Source of the DNA: Telmatactis stephensoni
Taxonomy: Eukaryota; Cnidaria; Anthozoa; Actiniaria; Isophelliidae
DNA length: 64,000 nucleotides
Direction: 5' to 3'
Assembly: GCA_029948255.1 (NCBI GenBank)
Contig: JALIZF010001836.1
Coordinates: 186,001-250,000, forward strand
Position 1 is the first letter of the stretch. The number at the start of each line of letters is the position of its first letter. This document shows positions 11,432-23,695 of the stretch, in pieces. Under the pieces are notes generated by a model that had not been told where the DNA came from, made no database searches, and saw only the letters and a list, made by a program, of their open reading frames with translations. Made by a program: the position numbers and the translations under genes.

Positions 11432-14219
11432 CTGCAAAACAATGACAGTATATTCCATAAAACGTAGACAGTGAAAATGTACGACAGGGATACAGGGATG
11501 GGTTTCACAATCTTACTCCGCAGGCGCCTTTTTCTCCGCCCTCTTCACATCTCTCTATTTTTGGGCCTCCTGTGTCGAGCAGGGACTGGATCACCCCACG
11601 GAGCCAAGTCTCCAACGGTCAGAAGGTTGTTAAAGGGTTCCCATAAGGGTCAATAAAGAAAGAAGTGTTGCATACGGTGGAGGCAAACTTAGGAAGAGGC
11701 CAAAGGAAAGCTGCTAAATTTTCAGTTATAAGGCCGTTTGAATACTGCTTCGTGGCGTCCGCCATATTGAAATATTTTAGAACACAGGAAGCCCAATCAA
11801 ATTCGATATCAGCGCGCGCGTGCAAAACATGCGCAAACGTTATGCGCACGAATGCGCGAGCGCATTACCTTAACTGGCCTCGCAGTGGCGTTGCCAAACA
11901 AGTTATGCACTGACCATTGCAAGCATTTAACATATCTTGCATCACGCAGAGTCATTGCGCGGAGGCAAATTGCTTTAATGACTGTAAACAGTAGAACCGA
12001 ATTCTGCTTTTGGCAACAGCTGCGGCAACTTATTTCGGCATTGCAACATGTAACGTCCCTTTTTGTAACGCGTGCAATTTTTGGGGAACGAGATTTGCGC
12101 GACGAGATGCAGAAAAAAATGCACCGTGTTACAATCCCTCCTGCAACTCGGGCATCTCGTTTCGGAACGCCATTGCAAGATACAATACATATCAAACAAT
12201 TCCCAATAAGAAGGTCTCGCACGACTGTCCGCATGGATATCAACTCTATTCCATATTTGGGCAAACATTGTCTTATTTGGAAGTCACGTAAATCCATTTA
12301 GAGTCCGAAACGGTCCAAATTGCGATCAAAACTTGCAGATATTATAGCGATGAAACATCACATTGTCCACCATATTGAAAATAACTTAGAAACCTCGCAT
12401 TTCGATAAACAGGAGGCCCAATAGTAAAAATGCAGCAAGCACATAGGCACTTTATCTAATCATTTAGTGTTTGTAAGGATTTAAGTTTATGTTTTATTTT
12501 TTGGGGTAAAAATTGTCAATTGGGACTCTCGTCCTGTTATTTTTACCTGTCAGCAGAACATTCGTTGATGTAATTTATAGCATGTATGTTGAAGTTACTT
12601 TTATGTTTTCTTCCTTGTTATTGTATGTAAATGTTTGCTTGACGAATTCAATTAAGCTAAACTAAACTAAGCCCGCGCGAACGACACCGATTGTTTGATA
12701 TGCACCTTAAAATTGTACACATCCATAGTAAAATCAAACCAGGACCAAGCGCTTCTATCAGGTTACCACACCCTTTTTGAAATGACCACTTACCTGTGAC
12801 CCCGGCAAAGATCCTGGTATTTCATTTGTCCCTTTTCTTTTTCCTTTCCTAAACTCTTTGATAACCAGCACATACTCAATCAAAGACATAAACACGAACA
12901 CAAACGATATGAGTAGAAAATAGTCAATAGACTTGAGATACGACACCCTGGGCATCCCAGCATTCATTGAGCCCCTCATGTAACTTATGGTAAGAACCGC
13001 TGAGATGCCGAGCCCAACACGCTCTGACCCTTCCGTGGGGTCAATCCAGAAAGCAATCCAGGACACAATGACGACACAAATACAAGGGATGTACATTTGA
13101 AAGATGTAGTAGAGTGAACGTCGACGGAAGCGCACAGTGGCTGTGAGACCCGAGAACATTGCTGAAAAGTAATTGAAAGTAAAACCAGTTAACAATTAAC
13201 CTCAAAGACGACACCATTGTGTAATGTGAACAACTTACTAAGGTGGACCGCCCCGCCCCCTCCACTTTTACTTGATCTCAATTCCTATTTACCCTTAAGT
13301 ATTACAAAGTTTTCGATGGTAGAACTGGTGGTAAAAGTTACAGTAATTATGAAGGTGAAGATATACGCCTCTTTTCTTCCGCTTATATTTTTACGTAAAA
13401 ATGGTTTAAGTCCACTGCATTTGTAGTCACAGGATTCTTAACTGAACGTTAACTCGGCGGGCTTTTGACTCCTTGGCTGAACATGCGCTGTGTCTGCATT
13501 TTGTTACTGACGAACGGACGACGACAATGAAAAAACTGCATTTTTTGAATCGGTGCCAACGCCCGCCGAGTAACTATTCTTAATTTTAACTCGTGGATTG
13601 CAAATCCGCGAGTTTTTCTATTCACTTACATGAATGATAAACAGGGTGTTTAAGGAAACGTTTAGCACTGGCAATCTCAAATTGTGCCATTTCTTTATCA
13701 TAGATGAAGATATCAGTGCCAACACCAAACGGTGCTTGCCAAGTGTAGTTTAGATCTTTGTCCTCATACGAGACTGTGAAAGTAATTTACATGAATCACA
13801 CCTTACAGAAAATATAGACGTATTGGAAATCCATCTCTTTCATTTGATGGAAAGGTGAATTTGACAACAGGTCTGTGCGTTTCTTCGAAAGGATTTCCTT
13901 GCATTGCATTGCTTACTGGAGAACACAGTTTGACCACTGAATTGGATGAACTAGTTCAAATACAAATAGTTAGATTTGTGGGGAATCTTGCGAGAAAAAT
14001 TCAGGACCACGAGAATCGATTTGACATGATGAGTCGACCACTCGCAAACCTTTTAAACCTTTTATTTCGGGTTCTGTTTCTGTAGCTACCTATCTTGTAT
14101 CTAATCTAACTGTAGGTATATAGGTATATATTGTATATAGGTAGTTGAACCTTACAATTTGTTGTATATCTTTTTTCCCATCTATATATATTGTAGAAAC
14201 GTGGCACTAAATATAACGA

Positions 14220-14266
<47 letters not shown>

Positions 14267-17200
14267 GGTCACGTGTGTTGTACAACGGTAACTGAGCTCT
14301 CTATAACATCAACTGCATCAACTCTAATTCAGGAGGTTGTAGTATCGATTAAATGTCTGTATTTGCAATGAACCAAGGAAGAAAGCAAACTGTATATACT
14401 TACAACTTTCTATTGGCAAGTGGCATGTCTGTTCATCCATTGGGTAGTTTCTCAAGTCAACTTTACAAGAGTTTCTGGTTGTTAACCTACATTCAAAGAA
14501 TTATTTTGCTTGTAAACTCAAGGCACATGGTAAAAAAGTCTAAAAATACTAACCGGCAATGAAAGCAAAAATCACCTTACTCTTGGTATCAGGGGATTTG
14601 GTTCCGATCGCCCAATCACTCGATCCCCTCCCACTCTCCCCCCCCCCCCCCCCCCCCCACCCCTTCCTTACCCCTGGAGTAAAATTCCCCTCGCATAAAT
14701 TCAATTTGATTTTATTTAGTTGAACAAAATTGAAATTGTGTTTACAAATACCTTGCACTAAGCATAACTGATCCATTCATTAAGTCAATCCACACTTTCT
14801 TGTTCGAAAATATCAATGTATGGATCTTGGTGTCAATCGAATTACAGAAAAATGTGTCAGGCACCCAGAGTTTCTCTGATGAAGCACCGCTAAGGATTAT
14901 GGTCCTATTGAGCCCGAAAGCGAGGCGTGGTTCCGTCCAAAATTGTCCAAGATACATATCAACCGTGAATTCCTGGAAAAGAAAACAATATGCGGTTTAT
15001 GCGAACATGATAATTATAATCGGAGTATGAAATCAAAAGCGGAAGCAAAATGATTCCCTGAGCAGTTTCAAGCTTGGGGGTCTGGTACCGAAAGTACGAG
15101 AAGGAAGTTACTTAACCCCAAATTATTTTCAATGTTTTCAATCCGTTTCCATCGGCCGCAGTAGAGTATTTTTGAGTTTTGAATTCAACAGAAATGATAG
15201 TCCAAGGCATCTATTGTTTATTTTATATTGATTTGATTTTCGACTAATTTGTTTTTTGTTTTTACGCGCATGCGCTACGCTTGGCACTGTCTCTTTAAAT
15301 TTAAGGGAAACATTTGCATTTACCATGTTTGTTTCGCTGAGTTCTCCAAATGACAGAAACAGCATATTGAGACCAACATTAAGCACCTTGACTGAAATTA
15401 AAACAAGTTTCATGTTGTTAAAACCAATCAAAATATGTATTTAGAAGACTCTATATAAGATTTTTATCCATTGTATAATGAGCATGCGCAAAGGGTAGAC
15501 CATGAAATAGCTACATATATTTGTCATCCATATTTTACGTATTATTTTATTTACCCTCGTAAAATATTTTTCGTATGAAATTTATAGAATGCATAATCCT
15601 ATTTAGCTTGTGTAATAGACGCTTTTGAGCATGCGTAATGGAGATTTAATTAAAGAGTAGTGATTTAGCTTCTTTTCTAATCTTGTCGATAATACTTTGA
15701 GAGAACATTCAAACCACCTACACACTTTGTAATTCATGAAGCTTAACCCACGCTATAATATGACCCAGGATATTAAAATGCCACGATAAATATTTTTGTA
15801 AACTGATTTTATGGATAAGATTTTATCTTCTTGGCTATGAAAAGATAAACAAGCGCCTATTGAGGTCTAAATCAAATTATCTTTGCCTAGATATACCATT
15901 CCAAAATATTTATAACTAGATTCCAACAATATGCAATTTCAAGCCAGAGGAAAAGAGGAAATGGAAGTCATTCCAATTAACATTAAACATTTCTGGGTAA
16001 TGGCGTAATTGAGAAGCAAATGTTGCGTAATTACAAACACAAATAACAATTATTGCAGACTGAGGAACATCTTAATCATAAGTACTAGTACGCTTGTAAT
16101 TTCTTGTTCCTTTTAGATAAGTGAGATACTGTTAATATTGCTTGTGCTTATTTCATTAGTGAATCACACTTCATTTTTGATATTTCGGTTACATTTTACA
16201 ATTTCAGAATTACAGTTCGTTTCACGATTCTCCACATTTATAGTTCCACTCCATCAATAGCGAACAAACAAACATCCAATCAGTACCTAGCCAGATTTCC
16301 CAATTAATGGAATAATTTATGTCCAACAAACAAGATCTTTCGATTGTTGATTTTAAAGTTTTATCAAGTTTCATTTTGATAGAAGATTAGAGTATCTATC
16401 TAATAAAATTTCTACGTACAATATTTTGCTATCATACTTATTCTGAGCAGTTTTCATGAACGGTAACGAAGGAGTTGTGGAACCATGAATACCCAATGCA
16501 TACCAAATATCATAATTGGTATATACGCGCTCTGTGATTGGTTGAGAACCGTTTGTGGCTACAGTGCAAACGTACGGATGACGTCACAGAATCTCACGCA
16601 CTCTCATTGGTTCAAATATTTCGATCATTATTACAGTTAAAATAAAATGATTCCATTCCTTGCGCAGTCGAAGTGGTCAAAATACAGTGGAAACAACGTT
16701 AACACCAATCGACTACGTCTCGTGGCGTACTTTTTTGTTCTCGCCACATTTTGACGTCATCTGTGCATTTATTACGGTAAAGACGCACGGAAAAATTGAA
16801 TCTACAATGCAGTTGTTCATTTTGCAGGTTTACATTTAACAAAAAGAACATCTTTTTCCGTAGTCCGTTCAGTAATATACCACGCAGGAACTGACGAGAG
16901 CACGGAAGAAGTGTAAGGAGAGCACGAGCCGTAGGCGAAAAGATGTTCTATTTGTTTTATTATATATTTTGAAGTAAATATTTAAGGGAAAAAGATCGAT
17001 TTTCTCCGTACAAAAATTCAAAAGGTGTGCGCGCGCAGTCGAGCTCGCGCTGCTAACATCAGAACTGTACTTCCTTCTCTGATAAAGCTTTCAGCCAGTC
17101 AGAGCGCGCGTATCGACAAGGTATATAATATATATTTTTTATTTCCCTACCTCCGTAATAAGGACGAATTCTTTTATCATAATGCCTGAATGTCTGCTCG

Positions 17201-20200
17201 AGAAGTTTAGACACATTTTGGCCAGGAATGTTAACCTTTTCATCTCTAGGGCGATATCTCACCTCAGATGATCTAAGTAAAAAAAAACCCAGGAAATTGG
17301 TTTTATCATATCTTGTGATCTATTTGCGACAAATATAATACTCTCAACAGCTAAAAGGTATATGGTGCATCACTTATAGTTAGGGTGTTGCCCAATTAAT
17401 TAAATTAATGGATTATAGAAATGCGAACCAATCGGCACATCGCTTGTATGATTTCTTCCATACAACAAGCCGGGCGCTTCTTTTTAAGGCCCCGTCCAAA
17501 CGGAAACGTTTTCATTTGTAAACAATTTTAAGCGTTTATACACGTCCCGTTTACACGAAAACGATCATTTTCATCCAAAATGCTTCTTTTTGAAAACGCT
17601 TTTCGAAGTTACTATTTTCAAAAATGCTCATCTATCGTTCCGTTTGGACTGTCGTAAACGCTTCTTTTTGAAAATGCTGAACCAAGTGACTCATTAAGCA
17701 GGAGAAGCAAGCGTTTGCGCATGTTCATTAGTGTCCAGGATCCATAAGGCCGTTTTCACAGCGTTTTCATCCTTTTCTCTTGGCGGTAATTTTGTCTCAG
17801 TAATTGAGCTAAAATATATATTTTTAACAAAAATTCCATATGAAGAAACCGATATATTAATTAACAAATCAAATCATGTCAAATTTTATAAGCTTTTACT
17901 TCAATCTGTACTTATGTAATCTTCGATTTGCTCAATAAAATATAACATTAAAATATTGAAATAATTATCACTTATCCCAACACAGTACTTACTCCGAAAT
18001 AATCTTCTTTTTCTCATGCAACAACTTCAGCTCCGCCGAAGTCAAATTTCCCCAACCTGGTGTCCTATAGCAAACAATGAGAACTCAATACCTTATTTGG
18101 TACATTAATTCCTTATTTGGGAATTGACCCTAGATCTCAGTCTAATTGATCACTCGTTTCCAGTCTCCCAAGCCTGCAACTTCCGTTAACGTCCTTTGAT
18201 AAGTGCGTCGGTAATACATAATGTACATAATTAATATTCTAGATTTAAATTGTTTTAAATATTTAAACCGCATCTTATCATAAAGAAATTTGATTATGAA
18301 ATTAAGAGGTTTGAGCTTTTTAAAGTTCAATAATGGAATTATTATGTTTCGCATAAGTAAATTATACCGGAGTGCGATATGTGAAGTTTGCCATTCGCGG
18401 TAGACGCCATACTCTTTAATGTGCTGTCTTCATTTATTCAGCAGTTTTGAAATGAACTTTTCAGTTCCGTCATCTGGTCTACACATCAAATCAGCGTTTT
18501 TCTTTTGTCTAAAAAAGACCCTTTCAGAGTGGATACCAAAACGGAGGGGGAAAGATGTGTTTTCAAGTTTCACCCGATAAGTCGAGAGGATATCATTACT
18601 GATGAATACTGGAACTGTAATGAAAATTACTATCAAACTTCAATTTCAGCATTCATCAAAACTTAACGTTAAATCACTTTGAGGTCAGCCTAAGTGCATT
18701 ACCGGTAAAGACATCAGTTTAATTTGAAATTACCGCTTAATGTATTTTTTCAGTAACTCGATCAGCTAAACGCCGTTTATCTAGAGTAGCCCTAGCCCTA
18801 GATAATTTTTCCGTGTGCTGGACACAGTAGACGTACGTAATTCAATAGACAAACAAAAGATTCCAAGTGAGAAAAAAGCGAAGCTTACAATATATGGCTG
18901 TTACGATGCAATAAGAAAGACCATAGCTCAAGGACTAACTCTGTTTTTGTCGTCGTCAGAAAAAAATATAACAGACATCTCCTTTTTTTCGTGATCTTCT
19001 TTTTACCAAATGAGTTTCATTTTTACCGACTTTTATTTTTCCTTATCTCTTTTCGTATTCTTGTTTTCAATTTTATTTTATTTTTTTGTTAACTGAATGT
19101 TTGAGGTTTCTCGTCATTTAATTACTGACTCATTCTCTTACTGCCTCGTTCCATTGTTCTTTCCTTTCTTTTTCTTTTCCTTTCTACCTTTCCTATATTA
19201 ATCTCTCTTTTGCTTTCCTTTTTTCGTTTTCATTCGTTTGTGCTTGTCTGCCTTTGCTATTTCACCGTCAATTTTTATCTCTTTTTCTCTAACTACTTCC
19301 TGTCATCAGTTTTTCGATGTGTACCTTCCGTGACTAAAAATAATATTTCCATCTACCACCAACAGGGCTTTGACGATAAAACTCTTTTTTGTCCAAACCC
19401 CTATTTAGTTTACATGTCAACTGATAAACGCCATGTAATTTCACAACAGTGTCTCTTCTTGCACGTATCTTTGTGATCATTCATAACTTTCTATTTGTAT
19501 TGCTCTCAGTACCGCTTCCATCAATAAACCACAATTTTGCGTCAGTCCCCGTACTTCGGCCCCTTTTGTATCAAAGAGTGGTACTTCGTTAATGTAAATC
19601 AATTTCAGTCTTGAATAGAGAAAATTAAATTTTTTGACTGGCTAAGGTTTTAAGACCTTTACGACTTTAAAAATGATTTTTTTTTTGTCCCTAAAAAAGC
19701 TATTTCAAAAACCATAAAAAAGAAACGTACCAAACCACAGTTTTGATTGGTCTACGTCGAAGGAAACCATTGGTATGTTAGCATTTTAGTGGATTTCACG
19801 ATTTTATTTTAAAACTTAAGTCGTGGAAATCTGAGCACTATTTTATTCTAATCTATGAAACGCTTTTCATAGATTCCTCATCACACATTTGATTACGTAA
19901 TGTCTTTGTAATGTTATCTTATAGCTGGTTGCGATGAAATAGATGGAAATAGAATAGAATTTTACAGATTGAGTAGTTATTATTTTGAATTTTTTTCAAT
20001 TTATTTATGGCATTATTTCGACCTTGAATGTAACACTTTGCAAAAAAAATTCATTTATCTAACATAATTTGACATTTTTTAAAGTGACTAAGTCATTTGG
20101 ATTTGCGGTTTCTTAGACAAAAAAATTACAATTAGTAAATAAATTCATTGTCTTACTCTTTTCAGAGGATTAGAACATAACTAATTATTGTTATGGCTTT

Positions 20201-21733
20201 TGACTTACTCAGAATATTTGTGTTTCCAAAAAAAGGTTCCTAATTTTCCATGTTTTATTTCAAGTCCAAAAATCCACTTTAAACAGAATTACAAACAGTT
20301 AAATTCAAAACCAGTATTCAATTAGCCTATTACGGCCGTTTGAAAATCTTATCTTTCAATCTTTAATTTTAGGACCCCAGAATGCCCCGAAAAATTGCGA
20401 AAAAAAGTTTACGATATGGGCCTCTTGCGGAGGATTATGGAGACCCTTGTGAGAGCTTTTGTTTTTCCGCGCAAGATCTAATAATCGTTATCATTTATAA
20501 TTGTAAGTGTTTTTGTTCGAGACTGAAAGACTGAAATAAAGCGATTCGACACTTAGAAACAAGGGTGACGCTAAAAGCTACAGTTCAATTATACATAAAT
20601 TTATGTAAAAGGAAATATACATAGATAGTTTTAATTAGTTCATGTATCAATCATAACATTTTCGGTAAACTTACGGTATTGCAGTGGGGTGAGTTGGCTC
20701 TTTCTTTCGATAATCTTTCGGCAGAGATCTGCAAATTTACAAGAAAAGCAAGCTATGAATTAAAATGATATTGAAACACATTAAACTCACTAACTATTTT
20801 AATAAATATGGTCGTTCGTACTTTCTTTCTCTAAGATAAACTTTTCAAATTAATTCTTAGAAGGAATTTCCAGGTCTAATTTCTCTTCTTAATCTTTAAG
20901 AATTCTTACGCATTCCAGAAGTTGTGATTTAATCTCTCGTTAGAAATCACTTCACCGCGGAATCTCCGGCAATCAACCGCACACCTAGATTCATTGAGAG
21001 CGGTTTCTTATGCATCGGCTTCTCGCTGCGTTCTACTATATAGGCCCCTACTGTTTTTTCTAGCGGGAAGTACTATTGTTTTGTTATTTTTTCCATCGCA
21101 AATGTCAAATAGTAAAGTGATTTGCTATACGATAGCGTTGTTCTTATGAAAAGTCCGGTCTTTACATGTAAATTAAAACATGGAGCGAAATAACTGAGTA
21201 GAGTCATAAGCTACTCTGCAGGACGTCTTCTCTGTTTCAATGTTTGGCGATAGTGATTTTGTTTGCTCCAGATTAGACCCGAAACAACATTGTCAGAAAT
21301 AAAAAAAGCTAAAAAATTGTTGCCTTTGCTGGAACTTAAGTCCCTAAATCTCAAAACTTTCCAGGACAATTTTCAACGCTAAAACAACTCGACCATGTAA
21401 AATGAATAAAGAAAACACTCGTGTAACTTCAGCGTGTATCAAAATGATCAAAATCACTATATTATGTTTAATATTCTAGAGGATTCTGTTTGAAAAATTC
21501 AAACTTTTTGGACATAATTTTTCGCCCGTTTTGAGTGGGATGATCGTTAAAACTTCAGTTTTTCACGGCTTCTTTGAATCCATTGTAAGCGTCTTAAATA
21601 CACTTATTTCGAAGTACTCCAGTCGCCACCTGATACGACATTTGAATAGTGTGAAACATACATTTTCTTACCTAGATTGAACGTACGTCCTCCCAAAGAG
21701 AAGCAACAGAACAAGGATTCTAAACAACTTCAT
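11033..21733 (-). CDS. Cys-loop ligand-gated ion channel subunit (GABA-A/glycine receptor-like), ten exons
   Basis: Pentameric receptor-channel subunit of the plasma membrane, 530 residues. Exons in order: 21672-21733, 20675-20728, 17993-18064, 17151-17272, 15324-15391, 14752-14972, 14404-14486, 13630-13773, 12794-13161, 11033-11431. All splice phases agree, and the 68-, 221- and 83-bp exons match the conserved vertebrate GABA-A/glycine receptor exon sizes. Residues 1-20 are a signal peptide. Loop A is W-V-P-D-T-F-F. The Cys-loop is C207 to C221 with 13 residues between. M1 is about 293-315, M2 about 323-342, M3 about 356-376 and M4 about 506-523. M2 begins R-V-G-L-G as in anion channels, but the preceding loop is G-S-E-R (Glu322 at -1'), not P-A-R. 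Glycine receptors' second disulphide in loop C is absent, so the binding domain is closer to GABA-A. Ligand unproven. Confidence 0.93.
11786..12420. repeat. Transposon-like repeat inside receptor intron 9
   Basis: The 12205-12420 part matches, in inverted orientation, the element at 47.5-47.83 kb (shared CCATATTTGGGCA, CTTATTTGGAAGTCACGTA and AACTTGCAGATATT blocks) and ends at a shared ACAGGARRCCCAATAGTA boundary. The GC-richer 11.8-12.2 kb part stays open on both strands but matches no family I can name. Confidence 0.6.
12794..13161 (-). CDS. Cys-loop receptor exon 9 (M1-M3 pore region)
   Basis: 368 bp. Encodes T-V-R-F-R-R-R, M1 with I-P-C-I-C-V-V, the G-S-E-R loop, M2 (R-V-G-L-G-I-S-A-V-L-T) and M3 ending I-E-Y-V-L-V. 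Donor CAG-GTAAGT. Confidence 0.96.
13448..13574. repeat. MITE with GTTAACTCGGCGGGC-type terminal inverted repeats
   Basis: Termini at 13448-13462 and 13561-13574 are inverted copies differing by one base. Lies in receptor intron 8. Confidence 0.6.
13630..13773 (-). CDS. Cys-loop receptor exon 8 (loops B and C)
   Basis: 144 bp, acceptor TTCACAG, donor GTAAGT. Encodes S-Y-E-D-K-D-L-N-Y-T-W (loop B region) through loop C, which lacks the extra cysteine pair of glycine receptors. Confidence 0.93.
14220..14264. repeat. (GATT)n microsatellite
   Basis: About eleven tandem GATT units in receptor intron 7. Confidence 0.95.
14404..14486 (-). CDS. Cys-loop receptor exon 7 (Cys-loop)
   Basis: 83 bp, the canonical size. 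Holds both cysteines of the signature loop with N-Y-P-M-D-E-Q-T-C. An internal AG at 14451-14452 would also give an open frame but would delete the first cysteine, so the upstream acceptor (TGTAG at 14487-14491) is chosen. Confidence 0.94.
14638..14658. repeat. Poly-C run (21 bases)
   Basis: Homopolymer in receptor intron 6; assembly length is likely unreliable. Confidence 0.95.
14752..14972 (-). CDS. Cys-loop receptor exon 6 (loops D and A)
   Basis: 221 bp, the canonical size. Encodes M-Y-L-G-Q-F-W-T-E-P-R-L and L-W-V-P-D-T-F-F. Acceptor TTCCAG, donor GTATTT. Confidence 0.95.
15324..15391 (-). CDS. Cys-loop receptor exon 5
   Basis: 68 bp, the canonical size for this exon. Encodes beta-strand 1 (V-K-V-L-N-V-G-L) and F-G-E-L-S-E-T-N-M. 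Acceptor TTTCAG, donor GTAAAT. Confidence 0.93.
16505..16960. repeat. MITE-like repeats in receptor intron 4
   Basis: Two blocks: 16510-16650, with CTCTGTGATTGGTTGAG and TCTCATTGGTTCAAAT near its ends, and 16830-16960, bounded by AGAACATCTTTTTCCG and GCGAAAAGATGTTCT in inverted orientation. Confidence 0.5.
17151..17272 (-). CDS. Cys-loop receptor exon 4 (start of ligand-binding domain)
   Basis: 122 bp. Encodes the first helix region, including L-L-E-Q-T-F and Y-D-K-R-I-R-P, equivalent to the Y-D-x-R-x-R-P element of GABA-A/glycine receptors. Donor GTAGGG. Confidence 0.9.
17485..17775. repeat. Repeat rich in inverted GAAAACG/CGTTTTC motifs
   Basis: Starts GGCCCCGTCCAAACGG and ends near GGCCGTTTTCACAGCG, with many internal AAAACG/CGTTTT pairs. 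Looks like a MITE in receptor intron 3. Confidence 0.45.
17993..18064 (-). CDS. Cys-loop receptor exon 3
   Basis: 72 bp, donor GTAAGT. Encodes G-N-L-T-S-A-E-L-K-L-L in frame with exon 4. Carries one N-glycosylation sequon. Confidence 0.75.
18355..20674. other. Receptor intron 2, no further exon recognised
   Basis: AT-rich. A 26-codon Cys-containing open stretch at 20374-20450 (+) was considered and rejected. No clear repeat. Confidence 0.4.
20675..20728 (-). CDS. Cys-loop receptor exon 2
   Basis: 54 bp, acceptor TTTGCAG, donor GTAAGT. Encodes a Lys/Pro-rich N-terminal linker (S-L-P-K-D-Y-R-K-K). Joins in phase on both sides; no domain homology, hence lower confidence. Confidence 0.72.
21672..21733 (-). 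CDS. Cys-loop receptor exon 1 (start codon, signal peptide)
   Basis: ATG at 21733 followed by a Leu-rich signal sequence (F-R-I-L-V-L-L-L-L-F). Ends AG before donor GTAAGA, phase 2. A TTTTAG just upstream of the ATG may be the acceptor of a 5' UTR intron. Confidence 0.85.
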
Positions 21734-23290
21734 CCTACTAAAAGAAAGAATAATTATGAAAAAATTAAATCTGTCAAACATGTGCTACAAGGTGTTTGAA
21801 CGTGATGGTTGCGGCTTGATTTGCGTAAAAACCCTCTTGACATTCCAAACTGCTTTTTCAGCTCCTTATTTAGCGACTCACCTAGTTCTCTAGTCCACAA
21901 CATCGGAGAATAAGCTCTAAATTCACGCCGAAAGTCGTTTAAGGATCCGGCGAAGACAGTGAAGTAGTCAAGTTAATCGTAATTAGGATTCCTGTCTTGG
22001 GAATGATAATTGTAAGCTCTCAGCAACAGTAGACTTGAATCAATGATCTCAATCAAGAAAGGCACAAATCTTGAATTTGAACATTAATGAGAATGCAGAT
22101 TTTCATCTAAGCTCACGATAGATGTAACAAGTCTTGGCACTTCGGGCGATTCGTCTTGGACGCTCTCTTCTTTTTGTGTCGTTGCATTGATTCATATAAC
22201 TTGACAAAAAAGCCCAAAGAATCAATAAGAAGCGGATTAGCGCTAAATCAATCTTTTAACATCTCAATTTGGTATGCGCGAGTCTCAGACTACGAGAGGA
22301 AATCTCTTCCAAATATAGGAAACATAAGAAAATTGGAATGGATTTTGATTTCAAATCTCGCTGCAAAAATGCAGAGATAGTATGAGAAAGGCTAAAAGTA
22401 TTACAGCTGTCGTTAATTATACTACTGACTGATTGCTCTGTCATTGTGACGGACAACAATACCGGAAAACAAAAAAATCATGGACAAACACAAATGATTG
22501 GTGAATATTTGGAATTTGTTCAATTTCGCTGTTGTAGTCATAACAAGTATATTACTTCTAGTAATTTACAAATAATCAACTTTTACCTCGTGCTATTTCG
22601 GGTTGCATTTCAGTTTTGCAAATATGTGGAACTCGAGTGCAGGTCCAGATTCTTTTCTCACCTATTTTTAGATGCACCATATTTTAACTCGCCATATCTT
22701 TAACTTTAGCTTGAAATGTTTTACATATTTTTCTCAAAAGATACATAAAAACTAGTGGCTCAAAATGATTCTATTTCCGATCCAGAGAAGATGTTCTTTT
22801 ATGTTAAGGATAAGATTTGGGGCTTGTGAATCTAAACATCAAATTCCTATTTATAAATCCTTGTCAAGATTTAGTACAAAATTCAACAGTTTATCTGCCA
22901 TAAATAAATGGAGTGATTTTTACTATTCATTATATAAGGATATCTTTTTGCTTACTTTGAAATCATTTGATTTGACAGTTGTAATTTCTGTGTTTATATG
23001 ACGATGAACAAATCAAATTAAGTCTTTAAGAAAAATGATAACTTTGAAATTGCTGAGGAAGTTATGATAAACAACTTTCGTTCATTTTCCTTGTTTTCGT
23101 CGTTTTCGTCGTGTTTTTCCATGTATGATGGTCTTATTAACAATATTATAGTTTCAATAAGGTATAAACCATTCATTCCTTTATAATCCTATCATTTTGT
23201 GAAGCCCTTAGCACTTCGTTCCACACAATTAAGCTTAATCCTCACAAAAACGTGTTTTAAGTCGCCCTAAACGACGTGTTAATTTTTTCT
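21734..23290. other. Region upstream of the Cys-loop receptor gene
   Basis: Would contain the receptor promoter and any 5' UTR exon. I see no clear TATA box or other gene. Confidence 0.35.
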
Positions 23291-23294
23291 TAAA

Positions 23295-23695
23295 AAGCCA
23301 TTGAGATGCTGAAATGACATCTCAACGCTCGAATGCAATTGGTCGGTAAATAGTAAACAAATGTATCTATTCTGCTAGAAAATAGAGGAAAAATCGACGA
23401 ATAAACGTTGAATATAAAATTTATAAATATTAATCCTTAAAGCATAAAGGGAAAGTTAAATTTTATGAAAAAGCCATTGCAATGCTGAGAAACCATTTCA
23501 ATGTTCGAATGCAATTGGTCGGTCAACTTAAAAACAAATAAAAATCTTTTTAGTGTAAGGTGATGAATGAAACCTTTACATCGATAATGTCCTTCAAAGG
23601 ATACTGTGAAAAAAAAATCATTGCAATGCTGAGAAACGAGGTGTGAGAAACCATTTCAATGCTCGAAATGGTCAATGAACAGTAAACAAAACCGC
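23295..23695. repeat. Three diverged copies of a ~70-bp repeat
   Basis: Copies at about 23295-23365, 23464-23535 and 23611-23695 share AAAGCCATTGMRATGCTGARA, CCATTTCAATGYTCGAATG and GGTCRGTAAAYAGTAAACAAA-like blocks. A fragment recurs near 24180. Confidence 0.65.

Noticed and set aside
11809..12301. Overlapping ORFs of 149-162 codons on both strands
   Set aside because: They lie in a repeat within a receptor intron, have no domain pattern, and are open on both strands because of base composition.
14404..14450. Shorter version of receptor exon 7 starting at the internal AG
   Set aside because: Would remove the first cysteine of the Cys-loop; the 83-bp version restores the canonical exon.
20374..20450. 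Cys-containing open stretch resembling a trypsin-inhibitor-like domain
   Set aside because: Needs a frameshift to align its cysteines, lies on the opposite strand inside a receptor intron and has no partner exons.
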